64,000 nucleotides of DNA from Streptomyces hyaluromycini. GTDB taxonomy: Bacteria > Actinomycetota > Actinomycetes > Streptomycetales > Streptomycetaceae. Below the pieces are notes generated by a model. The model made no database searches. It was not told the origin of the DNA and was given only the letters and a program-made list of their open reading frames with translations. Below, piece by piece: positions 52,456 through 60,594 of the stretch. Position 1 is the stretch's first letter; every line of letters starts with the position of its first letter. The translations under genes and the position numbers were made by a program. The stretch covers positions 472,977 to 536,976 of the forward strand of contig NZ_BCFL01000021.1 in the NCBI RefSeq assembly GCF_002217755.1, in the 5' to 3' direction.

Positions 52456-53646
52456 TCAGCGCACGGCTATCACGGACGAGCCGTGCCCGAACAGCCCCTG
52501 ATTGGCCGTGATCCCCACGCGCGCGTGCGTCACCTGCCGGTCGCCCGCCGCGTTCCGCAACTGCCAGGTCAGCTCGCAGACCTGGGCTATCGCCTGGGCC
52601 GGCACCGCCTCCCCGAAGGACGCGAGCCCACCGCTGGCGTTGACCGGTATACGGCCGCCCGGGGCCGTCGCGCCCTCGCGCAGCAGCTTCGCCGCCTCGC
52701 CCTCGGCGCACAGCCCCAGATCCTCGTACCACTGCAGCTCCAGCGCGGTGGAGAGGTCGTACACCTCGGCGAGGGACAGCTCCTCGGGGCTGATGCCCGC
52801 CTCCTCGTAGGCGGCCCGTGCGATCGACGCCCGGAAGGTCTCCGGCGCCGGCTCCACCGCCGCCGCGGAGTCCGTGGCGATGTCCGGCAGGTCCAGCACC
52901 GTGCTGGGGTAGCGCGGGGTCACCGTGGACACCGCGCGGATCCGCACCGGACGCGCCGTCCCGTGCCGGCGCGCGAACTCCAGGCTGGACAGCACCAGCG
53001 CGGCCCCGCCGTCGGAGGTGGCGCAGATGTCCAGCAGCCGCAGCGGATCGGCGACCACCTGGGAGGCGGCGACCTCCTCGGCGGTGACCCGCTTGCGGTA
53101 GCGGGCGTACGGATTGAGCGCCCCCAGAGCCGCGTTCTTCACCTTGACCAGGGCGAAGTCCTCGGGGGTGTCCCCGAACACCGCCATCCGGCGGCGCGCG
53201 TACAGGCCGAAGTACGTCGGATTCGTCGCCCCCAGCAGCCGGAAGCGCAGCCAGTCGGGATCCTCCGGCCGGTCTCCTCCGGCGGGCCGGAAGAAGCCCT
53301 TGGGTGCCGCGTCCGCGCCCACCACGAGCACCACGTCCGCGAGGCCGGCGAGGATCTGGGCCCGTGCCGCGGCGACCGCCTGGGCCCCTGACGCGCACGC
53401 CGCGTACACGCTCGCGACCCGCGCCCCCTGCCAGCCCAGCGCCTTGGCGAAGGTCGCGCCCGCCACATAGCCCGGATACCCGCCACGCACCGTGTCCGCG
53501 CCCACGATCGAGCCGATGTCCCGCCACTCGAGTCCGGCGTCCGCGAGCGCCGCGCGGGCCGCCGCCGTCCCGTACTCGACGAAGCTCCGCCCCCACTTGC
53601 CCCAGGGGTGCATGCCCGCGCCGAGCACCGCCACGTCCGCCGTCAT
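52456..53646 (-). CDS. Thiolase-like lipid-transfer protein (acetyl-CoA acetyltransferase-like)
   Basis: A 396-residue thiolase-fold protein of the SCP-x/lipid-transfer type. The nucleophilic Cys84 lies in YAACASGAQAV. The usual His of HxxF is replaced by EVYDLST (Tyr296), and the GHP motif near the C terminus is replaced in VNASGGLASFGEAVPA. These changes recall the Ltp-type retro-aldolases that partner DUF35 proteins in steroid side-chain removal and use tyrosines. Since Cys84 is kept, the true reaction is open. Start ATG at 53646 overlaps the DUF35 stop (ATGA), so the two subunits are translationally coupled and probably form a complex. Confidence 0.88.
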   Translation of the reverse strand: MTADVAVLGAGMHPWGKWGRSFVEYGTAAARAALADAGLEWRDIGSIVGADTVRGGYPGYVAGATFAKALGWQGARVASVYAACASGAQAVAAARAQILAGLADVVLVVGADAAPKGFFRPAGGDRPEDPDWLRFRLLGATNPTYFGLYARRRMAVFGDTPEDFALVKVKNAALGALNPYARYRKRVTAEEVAASQVVADPLRLLDICATSDGGAALVLSSLEFARRHGTARPVRIRAVSTVTPRYPSTVLDLPDIATDSAAAVEPAPETFRASIARAAYEEAGISPEELSLAEVYDLSTALELQWYEDLGLCAEGEAAKLLREGATAPGGRIPVNASGGLASFGEAVPAQAIAQVCELTWQLRNAAGDRQVTHARVGITANQGLFGHGSSVIAVR

Positions 53647-54089
53647 GCCGTCACCCCCGTCGGCCGCCAGTGCCAGGTCGTCCAGGTCGTCTCCGTGTCC
53701 TCGCCCAGCACTCCGGGGACGGCCTCGACCTCCATGCCCACCGCCAGATCGGCGACGGTGATCCCGGGAACCGCCTGTCCCAGCACCACGATCCGCTCGG
53801 ACTCCAGCTCCACAGCGACCAACGCGTACGGCTCCCACGGAAGTTCCGGGTCGCTCACATAGGGTGACGGGGGACGGTATCTGCTGTCGGTGTACGACCA
53901 GATCCGTCCGCGCCGGGAGAGCGGGATCTCCTCCAGGGCGCCGCCCGCGCATTCGGGGTTGCGGCAGTGGACGTCCTCGCGCGGGAAGAAGACCGAGGCG
54001 CAGGCCGCACAACGGGTCCCCAGCAGCCGGAACCCGTCCCCCTCGCCCGTGAACCAGCCGTCGACCGCCGGTGTGCGTGTACGCGACAA
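53643..54089 (-). CDS. DUF35 OB-fold zinc-ribbon protein
   Basis: A 148-residue partner protein. The zinc ribbon is GTRCAACASVFFPREDVHCR with C-x2-C and a second C-x4-C (CRNPEC), followed by an OB fold (GRIWSYTDSRYRPPSPYVSD, RIVVLGQAVPGITVADLAVG). DUF35 proteins bind acyl-CoA and associate with thiolase-like enzymes. TTG start at 54089 after CTGGAGGGGC. First gene of a two-gene operon with the thiolase; controlled by the inverted repeat 22 bp upstream. Confidence 0.9.
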   Translation of the reverse strand: MSRTRTPAVDGWFTGEGDGFRLLGTRCAACASVFFPREDVHCRNPECAGGALEEIPLSRRGRIWSYTDSRYRPPSPYVSDPELPWEPYALVAVELESERIVVLGQAVPGITVADLAVGMEVEAVPGVLGEDTETTWTTWHWRPTGVTA

Positions 54090-54110
54090 AGCCCCTCCAG
54101 GACACCAGAT

Positions 54111-54125
54111 CTGACGGAACGTCAG
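54111..54125. promoter_or_regulatory. Inverted-repeat operator CTGACG-GAA-CGTCAG
   Basis: Perfect 6-bp arms with a 3-bp spacer, 22 bp before the DUF35 start codon. The arms are identical to those of the site at 6014-6028. Position over or just after the promoter suggests a repressor site. Confidence 0.65.
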
Positions 54126-54270
54126 AAGTGTGCCACGGGCCGCCGGAATTGGGCAGGCCGTGTCGGCGAACCCGCCGCCCCGCCCGCACCGGGTTCCGGA
54201 TCGCCAGATGTCGGTTCACTTCCGGAAGGGGGCGTTCCATCGACCGTAAGACGTCGTTCTCCTGATCGGA

Positions 54271-54276
54271 TAAAGT
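54271..54276 (+). promoter_or_regulatory. -10 box for a probable leaderless Nudix transcript
   Basis: TAAAGT ends six bases before the GTG of the Nudix gene and no ribosome site is present, so the mRNA probably starts at the start codon. Confidence 0.5.
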
Positions 54277-54282
54277 CCGCGC

Positions 54283-54816
54283 GTGTCCGAAAATCAGCAC
54301 CCAATTGCCAACTCCGCTCCGGGCTCGCACTGTTCGAGCTGCGGAGCGGCCTACGGAGAGGGAATCTCCGGCTGGCCCCGCACCTGCCCGGCCTGCGGCC
54401 ACGTCGTCTACCGCAACCCGCTGCCGGTGGCGATCGCCCTTCAGCCCGTCTACGACACGAAGGGCACCGCCCTGGTCGTCATCACCCGCACCGTGGTCCC
54501 CGCGCGCGGGGGCACCGCGCTCCCCGGTGGCTACGTCGACGACCGCGAGGACTGGCGGCACGCCGTCGTCCGGGAGCTCAAGGAGGAGACGGGCATCGAC
54601 GCGGCCGCCCGCGACGTACGGCTCGTGGACGCCATGAGCTCGCCCGACGGACACCTGCTGCTGTTCGGACTCCTCCCGGAACGCCCGGTCGAAGGCCTCC
54701 CGCCGTCGAACGCGACCGACGAGACGGAGGGCTGGCACCTGCTGCGCCGCCCCGAGGAACTCGCCTTCCCGCTGCACAGCGTGGCCGTACGCGCGTGGTT
54801 CGAGGGCCGTTACTGA
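54283..54816 (+). CDS. Nudix hydrolase with N-terminal zinc ribbon
   Basis: A 177-residue protein. A zinc ribbon (C17, C20, C35, C38; CSSCG and CPACG) precedes a Nudix domain. The Nudix box GYVDDREDWRHAVVRELKEE plus TGI fits G-x5-E-x7-RE-U-xEE-x-G-U exactly (residues 83-105). NUDIX enzymes cleave nucleoside diphosphates linked to another group; ribbon-bearing members include NudC-like NADH pyrophosphatases and smaller ADP-ribose types. Substrate uncertain. It converges with the GH31 gene, 10 bp apart. Confidence 0.92.
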   Translation: MSENQHPIANSAPGSHCSSCGAAYGEGISGWPRTCPACGHVVYRNPLPVAIALQPVYDTKGTALVVITRTVVPARGGTALPGGYVDDREDWRHAVVRELKEETGIDAAARDVRLVDAMSSPDGHLLLFGLLPERPVEGLPPSNATDETEGWHLLRRPEELAFPLHSVAVRAWFEGRY

Positions 54817-54826
54817 GCCCTCCGGC

Positions 54827-57187
54827 TCATCCCAGCCCCCTGACCCGGACGGGACGGGACGGCTCGCGCACGCCGTTCTCGTCCTCGCGCCGGACCACCA
54901 CCCGCCGGCCCTCCCAGCGGGCGACGTAACGCTCGATCTCCGGCTCGCCCCAGCCGTCGCCCGCGTCCGGCACGACCAGCCCGCCGCCCGTCCGCCCCCG
55001 GGCGGGCGCCCACACCTCCAGCCCCGTCCCGCCGTCCTCGTCCCGCACGGGCAGGACGGCACCCGCGCGCGCCAGCACCGGGATCCGCGCCGGCGGGGCA
55101 TCGACGAGCACCTGTCCCGGCCCCTCGTACGCCTGCTCGGTCGCCGTGTCGTACCAGCGCCCACGGGGCAGCTGCACCGCACGCCGGTCGGTGCCCGGAT
55201 CCAGCACCGGAGCCACCAGCAGAGCGTCGCCCAGCAGGAAGGCGTCCTCGCAGTCGCGCAGCGCCCGGTCCTCCGGCGCACCCCACCACACCGGCCGCAC
55301 ATACGGCGCTCCGGTCCGCCGGGCCAGCTGCGCCAGCGTCATGAAGTACGGCAGCAGACGCCGCCGTTCGAGCAGCGCCACGCGCGCGTGCTCCAGCACC
55401 TCGGACCCGAACTCCCACGGCTCCCGGCGCCCCGCCCGCATGCTCGCGTGCGTACGGAACAGCGGCAGGTACGCGCCCAGCTGGAACCAGCGCAGAAACA
55501 GCTCCGGCGACGGACTCCCGTCGAAACCGCCCACGTCAGGACCCGAGTACGGCACCCCGCACAGCCCGAGCCCCAGCACCAGCGACAGGGACGCGCGCAG
55601 CCCCGGCCAGCCGGTGGCGACGTCACCGGACCACGTGCCCCCGTAGCGCTGCATCCCCGCCCAGCCCGAGCGGGAGAACAGGAACGGCCGCTCCCCGGGC
55701 GCGAGTCCGCGCAGGCCCTCGTAGGCCGCCCGCGCCATGCAGAGCGCGTAGACGTTGTGCGCCTCCCGGTGGTCGCCGCCACGGCCCTCCAGGGCGTGCC
55801 GCGCCGATCGCGGCAGCGTCGACTCGCCGAAGGCGCTGAAGGACGTCGGCTCGTTCATGTCGTGCCAGAACCCGGCGAAGCCCAGCGCGAGCCGCTCCTC
55901 GTACAACCCGCCCCACCACGCGCGCACACGCGCGTCCGTGAAGTCGGGGAAGACCGTCTCCCCGGGCCACACCACGCCCTCCACCGTCCGCCCCGACGGA
56001 TCACGGACGAAGGCGTCGACCGCCGTCCCGCTGTCGTACACCGTGTTGCCCTGCTCGGCCTTCACCGCCGGGTCGACGATCGACACCAGCCGGATCCCGT
56101 CCCGCCGCAACTCCTCCGCCAGCGTCGGCAGCTTCGGGAAGCGCTCGTGGTCGACCGTGAACACCTGGTGATCGTCGTAGTGGTCGATGTCCAGGTGGAC
56201 GGCGTCGAGCGGCAGCCCGTGCTCCTGGTAGCCGGCGACGATCCGCCGCACCTCCTGCTCGCTGCCGAAACCCCAGCGCGCGTGGTGATGGCCCAGCGCC
56301 CACGCCGGCGGCAGCGCGGGCGCGCCGGTGAGCGAGGCCCATGTGTGCAGCACGCGCGCGGGGGTGCCCGCCATCACCCAGCAGCGCAGCGGACCGCCCT
56401 CCATCCGCAGCTCGCAGCGCCCGGCCCGGTCGTGCCCGGAACCGGCGCCCTCCTCGCCTTCCAGGAGCGTCACCGTCCCGTCCCAGGAACTGTCGTGGAA
56501 CACCAGATGCGCCGCCGCGTCCGCCACCACCAACTGGACCGGCATGGTGATGTACAGCGGATCGTCACCGGACCCGAAGGCATGGCCGGGATCGGTGTTC
56601 CACAGCCGGTACGTGCCGTCCCGCAGCCGCGGCCCCGAGGCACGTCCGCCCAGACCGAAGAACCGCGCGTCCGCGGCCACCTCCGACCGCTGCACCCAGC
56701 GCGCCGCGCCCCCGCCCACCGGCTCCCACCACCGCGGCGGCAGATCCCGCCGCAGCATCACGCCGCCGGGCGTGCACACCTCCACCGCGCCGTGCCGCGA
56801 GACGCTGACCGTCACCCGCTCCGCCACGACCCGCCAGCCGCCGTTGGTGTCCGGTTCGAGGACCGCCCGCGGGTCCGGTTCGGGACAGCGCCCCGCGAGC
56901 GCGTACGACGGTTCGGGGCCGGCCCCGTCCCAGCCCCAGAAGACGGCCCCGTTCACGGCGACCGTGATGCGCAGCTCGGACCGGCTGAACCGGATCACAC
57001 CGCCGCCCGGCCCCGGCTCCGCGTCCTGCACCGGCCCCGGCACCCGGGCCCGCTCCGCGCCCCGCGGGGGCAGCCCGGCGGCATCGATCCGCTTCCTGCG
57101 CCACGCCGCGCGTACGGTACGCAACCCCTGAGCCGCCTTCCTCGAACCGACCACTCTTACCGAACGCACCAGGTCACGACCGTCCAT
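54827..57187 (-). CDS. GH31 alpha-glucosidase
   Basis: A 786-residue family 31 glycoside hydrolase that removes alpha-linked glucose (or xylose) units. The N-terminal beta domain (~60-260) is followed by the barrel (DAVHLDIDHYDDHQVFTVDH; GFWHDMNEPTSFSAFGESTL with nucleophile Asp443; RPFLFSRSGWAGMQRYGGTW; SGDVATGWPGLRASL with the likely acid/base Asp; GVPYSGPDVGGFDGSPSPEL). No signal peptide, so an intracellular enzyme acting on oligosaccharides. The ATG at 57187 has AGGGTGAG upstream; a GTG three codons earlier is less likely. Divergent from the acetoacetyl-CoA synthetase gene. Confidence 0.92.
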   Translation of the reverse strand: MDGRDLVRSVRVVGSRKAAQGLRTVRAAWRRKRIDAAGLPPRGAERARVPGPVQDAEPGPGGGVIRFSRSELRITVAVNGAVFWGWDGAGPEPSYALAGRCPEPDPRAVLEPDTNGGWRVVAERVTVSVSRHGAVEVCTPGGVMLRRDLPPRWWEPVGGGAARWVQRSEVAADARFFGLGGRASGPRLRDGTYRLWNTDPGHAFGSGDDPLYITMPVQLVVADAAAHLVFHDSSWDGTVTLLEGEEGAGSGHDRAGRCELRMEGGPLRCWVMAGTPARVLHTWASLTGAPALPPAWALGHHHARWGFGSEQEVRRIVAGYQEHGLPLDAVHLDIDHYDDHQVFTVDHERFPKLPTLAEELRRDGIRLVSIVDPAVKAEQGNTVYDSGTAVDAFVRDPSGRTVEGVVWPGETVFPDFTDARVRAWWGGLYEERLALGFAGFWHDMNEPTSFSAFGESTLPRSARHALEGRGGDHREAHNVYALCMARAAYEGLRGLAPGERPFLFSRSGWAGMQRYGGTWSGDVATGWPGLRASLSLVLGLGLCGVPYSGPDVGGFDGSPSPELFLRWFQLGAYLPLFRTHASMRAGRREPWEFGSEVLEHARVALLERRRLLPYFMTLAQLARRTGAPYVRPVWWGAPEDRALRDCEDAFLLGDALLVAPVLDPGTDRRAVQLPRGRWYDTATEQAYEGPGQVLVDAPPARIPVLARAGAVLPVRDEDGGTGLEVWAPARGRTGGGLVVPDAGDGWGEPEIERYVARWEGRRVVVRREDENGVREPSRPVRVRGLG

Positions 57188-57401
57188 GCTGCTCACCCTG
57201 CCACTCAGCGCTCCACACGCGCGTGCCGTTCAACTGCCGTTCACCCGTGTCGGGACCACATCTTCACGACACGGACTATGTGGAGCGCACCCTGGTGTAG
57301 AAGTCGATCACATGGCATCGTCCCTGTCAGCCGCGTCACGCGCACACCCCAGCCCGTGCGCGTCCCACGCACACAAAGCGCAGAAGCCCGGGAGCCGCCC
57401 C

Positions 57402-59378
57402 ATGTCGACCGCGAACCCCCAGCCGCTCTGGCAGCCCGATCCGCAGCGGATCGCCCAGGCACGCATCACCAGGTTCCAGTCCTGGGCTGCGGAACACCAT
57501 GGAGCCCCCGCCGACGGCGGGTACCCGGCCCTGCACCGCTGGTCCGTCGACCACCTGGACACCTTCTGGAAAGCCGTCACGGACTACTTCGACGTGCGGT
57601 TCTCGACGCCCTACGCGCGCGTGCTCGGCGACCGCACCATGCCCGGCGCCGAGTGGTTCCCCGGCGCGAGGCTGAACTACGCCGAGCACGCCCTGCGCGC
57701 CGCCGCCACCCGCGCGGAGGAACCCGCCCTCCTGTATGTCGACGAGACCCACGAACCCCGCCCGGTCACCTGGGCGGAGCTGCGCCGCCAGGTGGGCTCC
57801 CTGGCCGCCGGACTCCGCGCCCTCGGCGTCCGCCCCGGAGACCGCGTCAGCGGCTACCTCCCGAACATCCCGCAGGCCGTGGCCGCCCTCCTCGCCACCG
57901 CCGCCGTGGGCGCCGTCTGGACCTCCTGCGCCCCCGACTTCGGCGCCCGCAGCGTCCTGGACCGCTTCCAGCAGGTCGAACCCGTCGTCCTGGTCACCGT
58001 CGACGGCTACCGCTACGGCGGCAAGGAGCACGACCGGCGCGAGATCGTCGCCGAACTCCGGCGCGAACTGCCCACCCTGCGCGCCGTCGTCCACATCCCG
58101 CTGCTCGGCACCCCGGCCCCCGAAGGCGCCCTGGACTGGTCGGCCCTGACCTCCGCCGACACCGAACCAGAATTCGAACAGGTCCCCTTCGACCACCCCT
58201 TGTGGGTGCTCTACTCCTCCGGCACCACCGGCCTGCCCAAGGCCATCGTCCAGTCCCAGGGCGGCATCCTGGTCGAACACCTCAAACAGCTCGGCCTGCA
58301 CTGCGACCTGGGCCCCGAGGACCGTTTCTTCTGGTACACCTCGACCGGTTGGATGATGTGGAACTTCCTCGTCTCCGGCCTCCTCACGGGCACCACGATC
58401 GTCCTGTACGACGGCAGCCCCGGGTATCCCGACACCGGCGCCCAGTGGGGCATCGCCGAACGCACCGGAGCCACTCTCTTCGGCACCTCCGCCGCATATG
58501 TGATGGCCTGCCGCAAGGCCGGCGTGCACCCCTCCCGCGACCACGACCTCTCCCGGGTGAAGTGCGTCGCCACCACCGGCTCCCCGCTGCCCCCCGACGG
58601 CTTCCGCTGGCTGCACGACGAGTTCGCAGCGAGCGGGGCCGACCTCTGGATCGCCTCCGTCAGCGGCGGCACCGACGTGTGCTCCTGCTTCGCGGGCGCC
58701 GTGCCCACCCTCCCCGTCTACACCGGCGAACTGCAGGCACCCGGCCTCGGCACCGACCTCCAGGCCTGGGACCCGGCCGGCAATCCCGTCATCGACGAAG
58801 TGGGCGAACTGGTCGTCACCAACCCCATGCCCTCCATGCCGATCCGCTTCTGGAACGACCCCGACGGCAGCCGCTACCACGACAGCTACTTCGACACCTA
58901 CCCCGGCGTGTGGCGCCACGGCGACTGGATCACCGTCACCTCACGCGGCTCGGTGGTCATCCACGGCCGTTCCGACTCCACGCTCAACCGCCAGGGCGTA
59001 CGGATGGGCTCGGCGGACATCTACGAGGTCGTCGAGCGCCTCCCCGAGATCAAGGAGTCCCTCGTCATCGGCGTCGAGCAGCCCGACGGCGGCTACTGGA
59101 TGCCCCTCTTCGTCCACCTGGCATCGGGCGCGGTCCTCGACGACGCCCTGCTGAACCGCATCAAGCAGGCCATCCGCGAACAGCTCTCGCCCCGCCACGT
59201 CCCCGACGAGGTCATCGAGGTCCCCGGCGTCCCGCACACCCTCACCGGAAAGCGCATCGAGGTCCCGGTCAAGCGCCTTCTCCAGGGCACGCCCGTGGAG
59301 AAGGCCGTCAACCCCGGCTCCATCGACAACCTCGACCTGCTGAGCTACTTCGAGGACCTGGCCCGCAAGCGCTCCTGA
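57402..59378 (+). CDS. Acetoacetyl-CoA synthetase
   Basis: A 658-residue adenylate-forming enzyme that activates acetoacetate to acetoacetyl-CoA. The opening QPLWQPDPQRIAQARITRFQ is typical of AACS. The P-loop-like motif VLYSSGTTGLPKAIVQSQGG is at ~269-288, the A8-type hinge is SRGSVVIHGRSDSTLNRQGV, and the catalytic Lys617 is in HTLTGKRIEVPVKR. Start at 57402 with GGGAG upstream gives the family's normal length; an ATG at 57312 would add 30 residues and lies nine bases after a TAGAAG box, so a leaderless longer form cannot be excluded. Confidence 0.93.
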   Translation: MSTANPQPLWQPDPQRIAQARITRFQSWAAEHHGAPADGGYPALHRWSVDHLDTFWKAVTDYFDVRFSTPYARVLGDRTMPGAEWFPGARLNYAEHALRAAATRAEEPALLYVDETHEPRPVTWAELRRQVGSLAAGLRALGVRPGDRVSGYLPNIPQAVAALLATAAVGAVWTSCAPDFGARSVLDRFQQVEPVVLVTVDGYRYGGKEHDRREIVAELRRELPTLRAVVHIPLLGTPAPEGALDWSALTSADTEPEFEQVPFDHPLWVLYSSGTTGLPKAIVQSQGGILVEHLKQLGLHCDLGPEDRFFWYTSTGWMMWNFLVSGLLTGTTIVLYDGSPGYPDTGAQWGIAERTGATLFGTSAAYVMACRKAGVHPSRDHDLSRVKCVATTGSPLPPDGFRWLHDEFAASGADLWIASVSGGTDVCSCFAGAVPTLPVYTGELQAPGLGTDLQAWDPAGNPVIDEVGELVVTNPMPSMPIRFWNDPDGSRYHDSYFDTYPGVWRHGDWITVTSRGSVVIHGRSDSTLNRQGVRMGSADIYEVVERLPEIKESLVIGVEQPDGGYWMPLFVHLASGAVLDDALLNRIKQAIREQLSPRHVPDEVIEVPGVPHTLTGKRIEVPVKRLLQGTPVEKAVNPGSIDNLDLLSYFEDLARKRS

Positions 59379-59631
59379 CGTCCCCGCGGGGGCGTTCACC
59401 CGCCGTAGGTGGCCTCGGACTCGCCCAGTCCGCCCAGCGCAGCATCGGCCCACTCGCCGTCACCGCCGCCAGTCGCCACCGGACCGCTGGGCTGGAGCGC
59501 ATTCGGCACCCTCATCGCCCTGACCTGCGCAATCCAGCACCGCCTGGTTCGCGACCGGCTTCCGCACCCCCCGTTGTCAGTGGCGCCGGTTACTGTGAGT
59601 GAGCATTGATCGACCGCTCACAGGGGGAACC

Positions 59632-60525
59632 ATGGCGCGCACCGACCACCGGACCATGCGACGCGTCCTGCGCCGCGAAATCGCCGGCACCATCGGCCTG
59701 CTGACCGACGAACACGACTTCCGCGCCATGCGGCGCTACCGCACCTTCACCTTCGACGACCACCTCACCTACCTCCGCCAGATGGAAGCCCTCCTCAGGA
59801 CCCGCGCCGCCGAGGGCATCCACACCACCCTCGCCCTGTTCGACCCCGAGGAATACGCCGAGTTCTGCACGGCCACCGGACTCGACCCCGACAACCCGGC
59901 CAGCCGCACCCGCTTCACCGCCGAACTCGCGGCCACCGGCGCCACCGTCCCCTACGACGGCCGCCCGCTCACCGACCTCGTCCCCGCCCTCGTCGACGAG
60001 GCGGTACGACAGGCCACCTGGGAGTACGCCAGTACCCTCCTCGCCCGCCTCGGCCCCTGCCCCACCTGCGGAGAGGACGTCGGACGGGCCGCCCTCACCC
60101 GCGCCTCCCACTTCCTGACCCGCATCCTCGACACCGCCCCAGCAGGCAACCGGCACCTGGTGTGCAGCGTCTCCGGACCACCCGAAACCCTCGTCACCGT
60201 CCTCCACGCCGACCAGAACACCGAGGGCGCCACCCACCTCGACGAGGCCGAAGCCCTCGAATTCACCAGCGTCCTCGCCCTCGGCCTCGCCACCAACAGC
60301 CCCGGTGGACTCGTCATGCGCACCACCGCCCCCGGCACCCCCGACCGCGTCTACGGCTGGCGCCTGCGCGGCAACAACCTCGCGCCCCTCACCGCCGGCG
60401 AGGTCTTCGACGCGTACTGCACCGACGTCGAATCCGGAGAACTCATCTCACCGGAGTCGGACGTCGACTACTGCGCGCCGCCCGACCTCGGCGACCAGGA
60501 GACGACACCGGGCCACCGCCACTGA
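59632..60525 (+). CDS. Conserved Streptomyces hypothetical protein
   Basis: A 297-residue protein starting MARTDHRTMRRVLRREIAGT after a GGGGG ribosome site. It is mainly helical at first (RYRTFTFDDHLTYLRQMEAL), with a lone CPTCG zinc-knuckle-like pair in LLARLGPCPTCGEDVGRAAL. A beta-rich part follows (VYGWRLRGNNLAPLTAGEVF). No family function is recognised. It stands alone, converging with ptsI across a hairpin. Codon usage is clearly coding. Confidence 0.82.
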   Translation: MARTDHRTMRRVLRREIAGTIGLLTDEHDFRAMRRYRTFTFDDHLTYLRQMEALLRTRAAEGIHTTLALFDPEEYAEFCTATGLDPDNPASRTRFTAELAATGATVPYDGRPLTDLVPALVDEAVRQATWEYASTLLARLGPCPTCGEDVGRAALTRASHFLTRILDTAPAGNRHLVCSVSGPPETLVTVLHADQNTEGATHLDEAEALEFTSVLALGLATNSPGGLVMRTTAPGTPDRVYGWRLRGNNLAPLTAGEVFDAYCTDVESGELISPESDVDYCAPPDLGDQETTPGHRH

Positions 60526-60533
60526 AACCACCA

Positions 60534-60563
60534 GGGGCGCCCCACCCACAGGTGGAGCGCCCC
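60534..60563. terminator. Bidirectional terminator before ptsI
   Basis: GGGGCGCCCCACC / GGTGGAGCGCCCC with a short CACA loop and one bulged A, between convergent stops at 60525 and 60595. Confidence 0.72.
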
Positions 60564-60594
60564 GGAGAACACAGCCGATCACGGCCCCTGCCGA

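Noticed and set aside
52456..55302. Possible fusion of the thiolase with an upstream 550-codon extension on the minus strand
   Set aside because: The extension is out of frame with the DUF35 and GH31 genes it crosses; the ATG at 53646 with ATGA overlap explains the real start.
55388..59602. Plus-strand frame of about 1404 codons across the GH31 and acetoacetyl-CoA synthetase genes
   Set aside because: Arg/Pro/His-rich out-of-frame reading that crosses two real genes on different strands.
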